Assembly: GCF_001428435.1 (NCBI RefSeq)
Contig: NZ_LMSO01000001.1
Span: 719,656-783,655 of the forward strand
DNA from: Arthrobacter sp. Soil782
GTDB taxonomy: Bacteria > Actinomycetota > Actinomycetes > Actinomycetales > Micrococcaceae
Reading direction: 5' to 3'
DNA length: 64,000 nucleotides
The notes under the pieces are model-generated. The model saw only the letters and a list, made by a program, of their open reading frames with translations. It ran no database searches and had not been told where the DNA came from. A program made the position numbers and the translations under genes. Positions 57,922 through 64,000 of the stretch are shown here, one piece after another. Every line of letters starts with the position of its first letter. The stretch's first letter is position 1.

Positions 57922-60102
57922 ATGAAATTCACTGACGGTTACTGGATGTACCGCAAGGGCCTCGCCGCCCTGCATCCACGGGACATTTCCGACGTCGTTG
58001 CCACCGATTCCGGACTCGAGATCTACGCGCCGACGCAGCGGATCAATGCCCGCGGCGATGCGCTGAACTGCCCTCAGCTGACGGTCTCCTTCACGTCGCC
58101 GCTTGAAGGCGTGATCGGCGTGACCATCGAGCACTTCCAGGGCGCACTCGATCCCAATCCACGGTTTGAACTGCAGGACGCGCACCCAGCCGTCGACGTG
58201 TCCGTCGGCGAAACGCACGCCACTTTGACCTCCGGTGCGCTCACCGCGTCCGTCAGCCTGAGCGGTGACTGGACGGTTGACTTCACCGGCGACGGGAAGC
58301 TGCTCACCAGTTCGGTGCCGCGGAGCGTGGGTTTCATTACCGACGACGCCGGCCGCTCCTTTGTGCATGAGCAGCTCACCCTGGGCGTCGGTACCAATGT
58401 GTACGGGCTCGGCGAGCGCTTCGGCGCGTTCGTGAAAAACGGCCAGTCGGTGGACGTGTGGAATGAGGACGGCGGGACCTCCAGCGACCTCGCCTACAAG
58501 AACGTGCCGTTCTTCCTGACCAACTCCGGCTACGGGGTATTCGTGAATCACCCCGAGCGGGTCTCGTTCGAGATCGGGTCAGAGGTGGTCTCCCGTGCAC
58601 AGTTCAGCGTGGAGGGCCAGAAGCTCCAGTACTTCGTGATCTACGGACCGTCCCCCAAGGACATCCTGCGCCGGTACACGGAGTTGACCGGCAGGCCTGC
58701 GCGGATTCCTGCGTGGTCCTACGGGCTGTGGCTTTCCACCTCCTTCACCACCGATTACGACGAGGACACCGTCATGTCCTTCATCGACGGGATGGCGGAA
58801 CGAAATTTGCCGCTCTCCGTGTTCCACTTCGACTGCCACTGGATGCGTGCCTTCCACTGGAGCGACTTCGTTTGGGATCCCGCAACGTTCCCGGACTCCG
58901 AGGGGATGCTCCGGCGCCTGCACGAGCGCGGGCTCAAGGTGTGCGTGTGGATCAACCCGTACATCGCGCAGCGGTCCCACCTGTTCCGGGAGGGCCAGGA
59001 GCTTGGCTACCTGGTGCAGCGGGCTGACGGTTCCGTGTGGCAGTGGGACCTTTGGCAGGCAGGTATGGGGCTGGTGGACTTCACCAATCCCGACGCCGTC
59101 CGCTGGTACCAGGACAAGCTCCGCACGCTGCTGGGGCAGGGCGTGGACTCATTCAAGACCGACTTCGGCGAGCGCATCCCCACCGACGTGGTCTGGCATG
59201 ACGGTTCGGACCCGCAGCGGATGCACAACTACTACACCCAGCTGTACAACGAGGCAGTGTTCCAGTTGCTCGAAAAAGAGTTGGGGGTTGGCGAAGCGGT
59301 CCTGTTCGCGAGGTCGGCAACCACCGGCGGCCAGAAGCTGCCCGTCCACTGGGGCGGGGACTGTGAATCGACCTTTGCCGCAATGTCCGAATCCCTGCGC
59401 GGCGGCTTGTCCCTGGCGTCCTCCGGGTTTGCGTTCTGGAGCCATGACATCGGCGGGTTCGAGGGCACGCCGGAGCCGGAGATGTTCAAGCGCTGGATCG
59501 CGTTCGGCCTGCTGTCATCGCACTCGCGTCTACACGGGTCCAACTCCTATAGGGTGCCGTGGCTGGTCGATGAAGAGTCCGTCGATGTGCTGCGCCACTT
59601 CACCGAGCTGAAGATGAGCCTGATGCCGTACCTGGCCGGCGCAGCCGAGGAAGCCTATTCCTCCGGGACTCCGGTGATGCGTCCCATGTTCCTGGAGTTC
59701 CCCGGCGATCCCGGGTGCGCGCATCTGGACCGGCAGTACATGCTTGGCGGCAGCCTGCTGGTTGCGCCGGTGCTTGAGCCGGGCGGTGAGCACTCCTTCT
59801 ACCTTCCGGAGGGGACGTGGACGCACCTCGAGTCGGGCGACACCCTTGAGGGCCCCCGCTGGCACACCCGGTCTTTCTCGGTGCTGGAAGCTCCGGTCTT
59901 CGTTCGGCCCGGGACCATCCTGCCGCTGGGCACGGTCTCCAACCGGCCGGATTACGACTGGGCAGCCAACGTCGAATTCAGCGCCTTCGTGGTCGGGGAG
60001 GGGCATCGCTCACGTGTTCAGGTGCCCTCTCCCGACGGTTCATCGACCACTTATGAGGTGACCGCCGCCCAGGGTAAGGCGAGCGCCGTCGTCGTGGGCT
60101 AG
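57922..60102 (+). CDS. yicI: GH31 alpha-xylosidase (YicI-like)
   Basis: This 726-residue GH31 enzyme begins MKFTDGYWMYRKG, the YicI-type start. The nucleophile is Asp414 in FKTDFGERIP and the acid/base Asp480 in HWGGDCES, close to the numbering of E. coli YicI (416 and 482). CHWMRAFHWSDFVWDP (305-320) is a xylosidase-specific aglycone/xylose-site stretch. It releases alpha-1,6-xylose from xyloglucan oligosaccharides such as isoprimeverose. GAAGGAACATC precedes ATG. It probably works with GH3 beta-glucosidase after import. Confidence 0.93.
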   Translation: MKFTDGYWMYRKGLAALHPRDISDVVATDSGLEIYAPTQRINARGDALNCPQLTVSFTSPLEGVIGVTIEHFQGALDPNPRFELQDAHPAVDVSVGETHATLTSGALTASVSLSGDWTVDFTGDGKLLTSSVPRSVGFITDDAGRSFVHEQLTLGVGTNVYGLGERFGAFVKNGQSVDVWNEDGGTSSDLAYKNVPFFLTNSGYGVFVNHPERVSFEIGSEVVSRAQFSVEGQKLQYFVIYGPSPKDILRRYTELTGRPARIPAWSYGLWLSTSFTTDYDEDTVMSFIDGMAERNLPLSVFHFDCHWMRAFHWSDFVWDPATFPDSEGMLRRLHERGLKVCVWINPYIAQRSHLFREGQELGYLVQRADGSVWQWDLWQAGMGLVDFTNPDAVRWYQDKLRTLLGQGVDSFKTDFGERIPTDVVWHDGSDPQRMHNYYTQLYNEAVFQLLEKELGVGEAVLFARSATTGGQKLPVHWGGDCESTFAAMSESLRGGLSLASSGFAFWSHDIGGFEGTPEPEMFKRWIAFGLLSSHSRLHGSNSYRVPWLVDEESVDVLRHFTELKMSLMPYLAGAAEEAYSSGTPVMRPMFLEFPGDPGCAHLDRQYMLGGSLLVAPVLEPGGEHSFYLPEGTWTHLESGDTLEGPRWHTRSFSVLEAPVFVRPGTILPLGTVSNRPDYDWAANVEFSAFVVGEGHRSRVQVPSPDGSSTTYEVTAAQGKASAVVVG

Positions 60103-60157
60103 CTGTTGCTGGCCGGGAGGTTGTTGGCACGCGCCCTCGTAGGGCTGGGATCCAATA

Positions 60158-60724
60158 TCACTGGAGTAGGCGATCGACGAACTCGTTTATGGCGGCGTCG
60201 ACGGACAACCCGGTATCGAGTGGGGCGGTGAGGTGGTCAAGCATCAGGCCGTCAATGGCGTAGTGAAACAGGGCTATCTCCGTTGGCCCCCCGGGCAGAC
60301 CGGAGTCACCATTGAATGCGACATCCTCCTGGAACGCCCGCTGTCGCCACGCTCCAAGCGCCTCAGCAACAGCAGGGCGTCTAGCAGCTTCCAATCTCAG
60401 CTCGAAGAGAGCGAGCGACACATGCGGATCAGCGCTGAGTCGTCGCACGACGTCGCGCAGATAGTCGGCAAAGAGTGCCCGGTCAGCAGACCGGGAGTTG
60501 TGAGAAGGAACGGCCTCGGGGTCGGGCAAGAGCCGCTCTCCGATGCGCTCAACCAATGCAGAGATGAGATCGTCGCGGGTCGGGAAGTAATTCGATGCGG
60601 TGCCGCGCGGCGTGCCGGCCACGGCGTCAACAGCGCGGTGAGTGAGGCCGCGGGCTCCCTCCTCGGCGAGCACGCGGATCCCGGCGTCGGCGAGAGCGGA
60701 GCGTCGTTGGTCGTTGCGAGCCAT
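60158..60724 (-). CDS. TetR-family regulator
   Basis: This 188-residue TetR protein (MARNDQRRSALADAG) has helix-turn-helix GLTHRAVDAVAGTPRGTASNYF (split: about 27-48), with the characteristic SNYFPTRDDL at its end. The C-terminal helices form a ligand pocket of unknown specificity. It is divergent from the RibD-like reductase gene, with dyads between, so it probably regulates that gene and itself. An ATG three codons upstream is an alternative start. Confidence 0.87.
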   Translation of the reverse strand: MARNDQRRSALADAGIRVLAEEGARGLTHRAVDAVAGTPRGTASNYFPTRDDLISALVERIGERLLPDPEAVPSHNSRSADRALFADYLRDVVRRLSADPHVSLALFELRLEAARRPAVAEALGAWRQRAFQEDVAFNGDSGLPGGPTEIALFHYAIDGLMLDHLTAPLDTGLSVDAAINEFVDRLLQ

Positions 60725-60744
60725 GTAGCCCACACTAGCGAAAC

Positions 60745-60783
60745 CACGACTCCTGTTGTACTTTAACTAGGACAGATGTCGTG
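60745..60783. promoter_or_regulatory. inverted repeat in the TetR/RibD-like divergent promoter
   Basis: CACGAC (60745-60750) and GTCGTG (60778-60783) are complementary, and TCCTGTT...AACTAGGA lies inside in dyad form. TetR-type dimers often bind such long imperfect dyads. The site sits between the two starts. Confidence 0.4.
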
Positions 60784-60795
60784 ATTGGAGATGCC

Positions 60796-61371
60796 TTGCG
60801 AAACCTCGTCTACTACGTCGCCGTTAGCGTCGACGGATACATCGCGGACCCGACAGGCGGGTTCGATGCGTTCCTCGTCGAAGGCGATCACGCGTCCGTG
60901 GTGTTCGGCGAGTACGCGGATGCGCTGCCCGCACATGCGCACGCAGCGCTGAAGATCAAGCCGCCGAACACGCGATTCGACACCGTAATTATGGGGTGGA
61001 ATACGCTCACCCCCGCGCTTGATAGTGGTATTACCAGCCCCTACCCACACCTGCGTCAGGTCGTAGCAAGCCGTCACCCACGCGACGTCGACCACGCGAT
61101 CACCCTCACTGACGCTCCGCTCGCAACGGTTCGCAGCCTGAAGCAGGAAGACGGCCTGGACATCTGGCTCTGTGGTGGCGGCGAGCTCGCGGGCGCCCTC
61201 CTATCCGAGATCGACCACCTCGTCCTGAAACGCAATCCCGTCATCTTTGGCTCCGGCATCCCCATGTTCGGCAACGCCCCCTACAAGCCGCGCGCGTTCG
61301 ACTTGACCGGAACCCGCTCATTCGAGTCGGGTGTCGTGATCGAGGAGCACGTCTCCCGAGGCAGAGCGTGA
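60796..61371 (+). CDS. RibD C-terminal/dihydrofolate reductase-like protein
   Basis: This 191-residue protein starts at TTG 60796 (read MRNLVYYVAVSVDGYIADP), favoured over GTG 60781 because TTGGAG lies five nt upstream and the family begins at this point. IMGWNTLTP and IWLCGGGELAGALLSEIDHLVL are RibD C-terminal fold markers. It should reduce a ketone or pteridine-like substrate with NADPH; biological substrates of this subgroup are unknown. Control by the adjacent TetR protein is likely. Confidence 0.82.
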   Translation: MRNLVYYVAVSVDGYIADPTGGFDAFLVEGDHASVVFGEYADALPAHAHAALKIKPPNTRFDTVIMGWNTLTPALDSGITSPYPHLRQVVASRHPRDVDHAITLTDAPLATVRSLKQEDGLDIWLCGGGELAGALLSEIDHLVLKRNPVIFGSGIPMFGNAPYKPRAFDLTGTRSFESGVVIEEHVSRGRA

Positions 61372-61431
61372 GCACCGTGATTGTGCAGGGTCCGTCGCCG
61401 TCAACAACCTCCTGACCCCATACAGCAGGCG

Positions 61432-63126
61432 CTACTTCTTGATCGCCACCGACTCCGCCATGAACTCGGCGACCACCTGCTGGGAGATGGCGACGTCGAG
61501 GACGAAGACGCCGTCGTCGTTGGTTGCCAGCCAGGTCTCCAGTTCGGCGAGGTCGGCGAGGGTGTGCGCCTTGGCGCCCTTGGCACCGAGGGCGCGCCCG
61601 ACGGCGGCGAAGTCCACCTCATCGATGAGCATCGCCTGGTTGTGCAGGCCTTTGGCCGCGTACTGGTGGAGTTCGGCGCCGTAGGCGGAGTCGTTGAGCA
61701 CGATCAGCACACCCCTGCGGGTGGCGCGGAGGAAGGTCTCGAAGTCGGCCAGGCCCATGAGGCCGCCGCCGTCGCCGCTGACCAGGACGGTGATGCGTTC
61801 CGGCCGTGCCACCGACACGCCGGCTGCGGATCCGAAGCCCATGCCGATGGACTGGAAGGCGGTGCCCACCAGGATCATGGCGTGCGGATCGGGCACGGAC
61901 AGGTACATGGGCGCCCAGCCAATGAAGTGCCCGCCGTCCATGACCACGGAGCGCTCGGCCGGGAGGATGTCCTCCAGTGCGGCGACCACGGCCCGGGGGT
62001 TGAGGCGTCCGTCGGGGCCGAACTCGACGGGATCTTCGATGGGATGGGAGGAGCGGAACTCCGCCTCGGCGACCTCAGGGATTTCCTGTCGCCAGGTGGG
62101 CGTTGTTGCCGGCTGCACGCGCTCCAGGAGGCCCTCAACGAACGGGCGGATGTCCGAGCGGATGTAATCCACCACGATGGGATGCTTCTCGTCAGGCTCG
62201 TTGTCCACGCGGATGATGCGGGTGCCCTCCGGGAACAGGGTTCCATACCGGGTCTGGAAGATGTTCATGCTGGCACCGACTACCAGGACGACGTCGGCCC
62301 TACGTGCCACTTCCAGTCGGTGGCGGCGCGTGAAGCCTCCGGCGACTCCCAGGTCCCACTCGCTGTCGAAGGCGTTGATCGCCATGACGGACGTCATAAA
62401 GAGGGTGCCGAGGCGATCACCGACCTCCTTGAGCGGCGCCGCGGCGTCCGCGAGGACCACCCCGCGGCCGGCGATCACGACCGGACGCTTTGCCGAGGCT
62501 AGCAGTTCGGTCACGCGCTCAAGGTCCGCCTCCTCCGGTGGCCATACGGCTTTGCCGGGCAGCGGCTCGAGGGGCTCGGGGTCGGTGAGCGGCGCAGTGG
62601 CGAGGTCATACGGGATGGCGACGATGACGGGCTGCACCGTCTGCAGGGCGAGGTCGAAGGCGCGGTGAGTGATCTCGGTGGCGTTGCCGGGACGGGCAAC
62701 GAGGGTGGTCACCCCAGCCGCTTCGGCAGCTTTCGTCTGGTCGATGTCGAAGTTCCGCGGGGCCGCCGCCGGTGCATCGCCGACCACCAACACGAGCGGG
62801 ATCCTCGCGATGCGCGCTTCCGCGAGCGTCGTGTAGGCGTTGGTGAAGCCTGCGCCGTACGTCGTAGTTGCCGCAGCCACCCCACCCGTTGCCCGGTGAT
62901 ACGCGTCAGCCATGGCAACGGTTGCGGATTCATGCCGGGCGGAGGTGAAGGGGAAGCCTCGCCTTGTAAGCCGGCTGATGAGGTGTGCGTTGCCGTTGCC
63001 CATGAGTCCGAACAGGTGGCCGGCCCGCTCCGCCACCGCATCAGCCACAGCCGCCGAAACGTGGCCCTCGTCGGGAAGCATCCCTGCCTCATCGGCTGCC
63101 TGGTCTTGTGCGCTGGCGCTCGTCAT
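61432..63126 (-). CDS. thiamine-diphosphate-dependent enzyme (acetolactate-synthase-like)
   Basis: This 564-residue ThDP enzyme has three domains. SARHESATVAMADAYHRATGG (about 62-82) contains catalytic Glu, as in decarboxylases and acetolactate synthases, unlike Val in Gcl at 45.0 kb. The cofactor motif GDGGGLMGLADFETFLRATRRG reaches NDSAYGAEL (about 454-484). The FAD-binding mid-domain pattern is weak, so it may be a decarboxylase or a carboligase; the substrate is not predictable. ATG 63126 follows an AGGAG 12 nt upstream. It is monocistronic. Confidence 0.82.
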   Translation of the reverse strand: MTSASAQDQAADEAGMLPDEGHVSAAVADAVAERAGHLFGLMGNGNAHLISRLTRRGFPFTSARHESATVAMADAYHRATGGVAAATTTYGAGFTNAYTTLAEARIARIPLVLVVGDAPAAAPRNFDIDQTKAAEAAGVTTLVARPGNATEITHRAFDLALQTVQPVIVAIPYDLATAPLTDPEPLEPLPGKAVWPPEEADLERVTELLASAKRPVVIAGRGVVLADAAAPLKEVGDRLGTLFMTSVMAINAFDSEWDLGVAGGFTRRHRLEVARRADVVLVVGASMNIFQTRYGTLFPEGTRIIRVDNEPDEKHPIVVDYIRSDIRPFVEGLLERVQPATTPTWRQEIPEVAEAEFRSSHPIEDPVEFGPDGRLNPRAVVAALEDILPAERSVVMDGGHFIGWAPMYLSVPDPHAMILVGTAFQSIGMGFGSAAGVSVARPERITVLVSGDGGGLMGLADFETFLRATRRGVLIVLNDSAYGAELHQYAAKGLHNQAMLIDEVDFAAVGRALGAKGAKAHTLADLAELETWLATNDDGVFVLDVAISQQVVAEFMAESVAIKK

Positions 63127-63286
63127 GGTGTAAGTCCACTCCTTCGTGTTTGTCCTCACTAGGTTAAGTGCTCCCAGTCAGCGCGCCCGCATCGCGGCTA
63201 GCCCGCCACAGCGCAAGGGACTTTGCCTTAAGCTCAGGAAGTTCAGTTCCGACAACCCGGCCTACAAAAACCAGTAAGGAAACCGC

Positions 63287-63583
63287 ATGTCGTTCCAGGC
63301 TTACCTCGACGCTATTGAAGACAAGACCGGCAGAACTCCACGTGAGCTGGTTGAGCAGGCGAATGAGCGCGGTTTTGATAGCCCTGCCGTCAAAGCAACG
63401 GAGATAGTGGACTGGCTGAAGGCGGACTACGGCCTGGGCCGCGGGCATGCCATGGCGCTGGTCCACGTCATCAAGAAAGGTCCGCAGATCAGCGAAAAGC
63501 ACGTCGGTTCCGATGGCACGCATCGGGATGAGTCCGCCGAATTGTGGCTGGACGGGAAAGCCACCAGGCCCGCGGACGAGTGA
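63287..63583 (+). CDS. DUF4287-family protein
   Basis: This 98-residue soluble protein has the DUF4287 pattern: MSFQAYLDAIEDKTGRTPREL (about 1-20), then VDWLKADYGLGRGHAMALVHVI and a charged C-terminus. The family is often annotated as unknown and found near stress or repair genes. A GGAA site (AAGGAAACCGC) precedes ATG. It abuts the end of the GH42-like gene (stop-to-stop 1 nt). Confidence 0.8.
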   Translation: MSFQAYLDAIEDKTGRTPRELVEQANERGFDSPAVKATEIVDWLKADYGLGRGHAMALVHVIKKGPQISEKHVGSDGTHRDESAELWLDGKATRPADE

Positions 63584-63584
63584 C

Positions 63585-64000
63585 CTACGCCTGACGCACC
63601 AGTGCGTACCCGAATGACTCCAGATGCACCTTGTCCACGGCCTCACCGCTCAGCAGATCTGTCCCCGACACCTCGATTGCGACGGCGTCAACACCATGGT
63701 TGATTAGCGTCACCACGTCGCCGCGCTGCGCTGCTTCCACCAACTCCGGCAGCCCTTCAAGCACAGGCACGACGCCGGCACCTGCGAACACGTGCGCACT
63801 CACGAGGTGTGCGCCGTCGTCGTCGGGCACTGTTGCGAGGTAGTAGGCGCGGCCTTCACCGGCTGCACGCCCGGTGAAGGCGGGGAGACCCTCGGTGCGG
63901 CCGCCGCTGAAGGAGGCGATCACCTCCGCGTCGCCTGCGGCGATCTCCTCGGCCAGGTACAGTCCGTCGAAGGTTTCCGAACCGAAGGCGATGGGGGCAG
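63585..64000 (-). CDS. second GH42 beta-galactosidase, C-terminal part (runs off window)
   Basis: The frame is open from the stop at 63585 to the window edge (about 138 codons). FGSETFDGLYLAEEIAAGDAE and GRAYYLATVPDD match the GH42 trimerisation domain, and VVTLINHGVDAVAIEVSG with DLLSGEAVDKVHLESFGYALV matches its C-terminal beta domain. The barrel and catalytic residues lie beyond position 64000. The apparent GTG at 63923 is internal, not a start. Confidence 0.82.
   Translation of the reverse strand, partial: APIAFGSETFDGLYLAEEIAAGDAEVIASFSGGRTEGLPAFTGRAAGEGRAYYLATVPDDDGAHLVSAHVFAGAGVVPVLEGLPELVEAAQRGDVVTLINHGVDAVAIEVSGTDLLSGEAVDKVHLESFGYALVRQA

Noticed and set aside
1-64000. CRISPR array, prophage, insertion sequence, rRNA or origin
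   Set aside because: No regularly spaced direct repeats, phage structural genes, transposases, rRNA or DnaA-box clusters were found. The palindromes are dispersed, not arrayed.

Overview
The window is high-GC DNA, densely packed with genes, with frequent ATGA and TGATG start/stop overlaps. The gene content (DHA2 efflux pump, DUF3140, DUF4287, GlsB-type membrane protein, an LLM flavoprotein coupled to a GH13 enzyme, three LacI-controlled sugar importers without their own ATPase) suggests a soil or plant-associated actinobacterium, most like the Arthrobacter group of Micrococcaceae. That placement is an inference from gene families and composition; no rRNA is present.

Layout. 1-16.6 kb is mixed housekeeping and stress content: a MarR fragment, tRNA-Ala(CGC), an MFS exporter, an S10-type peptidase, small membrane proteins, a GT2/iron-redox gene pair, an SDR, the LLM/GH13 pair, DUF3140, an SGNH hydrolase, an NmrA-like SDR, an ArsR/SRPBCC pair, a flavin reductase and an alpha/beta hydrolase. 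16.6-32.3 kb holds a split carbohydrate system. One operon has two permeases, two tandem paralogous binding lipoproteins, a Gfo/Idh/MocA-DUF6807 fusion and a degenerate M24 protein. A second, divergent locus has a LacI regulator facing Gfo/Idh, an SDR-type epimerase and an enolase-superfamily enzyme. The same GAAAACGTTTTC-type operator is present at both loci, which argues for one regulon. An unrelated esterase, VOC dioxygenase and APH-like kinase lie between them.

32.9-39.4 kb is a beta-galactoside locus: LacI, a GH42 beta-galactosidase, two permeases and a binding lipoprotein, with two mirrored operators over the promoter. 39.6-42.3 kb has a fatty-acid desaturase, a CitE-like lyase and a Bcp peroxiredoxin. 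42.5-48.6 kb is a complete glyoxylate-salvage operon on the minus strand (hyi, glxR, gcl, glxK, allB), taking allantoin-derived glyoxylate to glycerate phosphate. 48.7-49.8 kb contains an AbiEi/DUF559-like gene whose 3' end has been replaced by a palindromic repeat. 50.1-60.1 kb is a third glycoside locus (GH3 with an inserted beta-trefoil-like domain, Tat-type binding lipoprotein, two LplB/LplC-like permeases, LacI, GH31 alpha-xylosidase), plausibly for xylose-substituted glucans. The last 4 kb hold TetR/RibD-like, a ThDP enzyme, DUF4287 and the C-terminal end of a second GH42 enzyme.

The main unexplained structure is two families of dispersed long palindromes. Family A has three copies at about 5.2, 24.7 and 46.8 kb. 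Family B has three 68-70 nt copies centred on TTCGAA at 32.3, 48.7 and 49.7 kb. Family B appears able to land in genes: one copy forms the last codons of the AbiEi-like gene.
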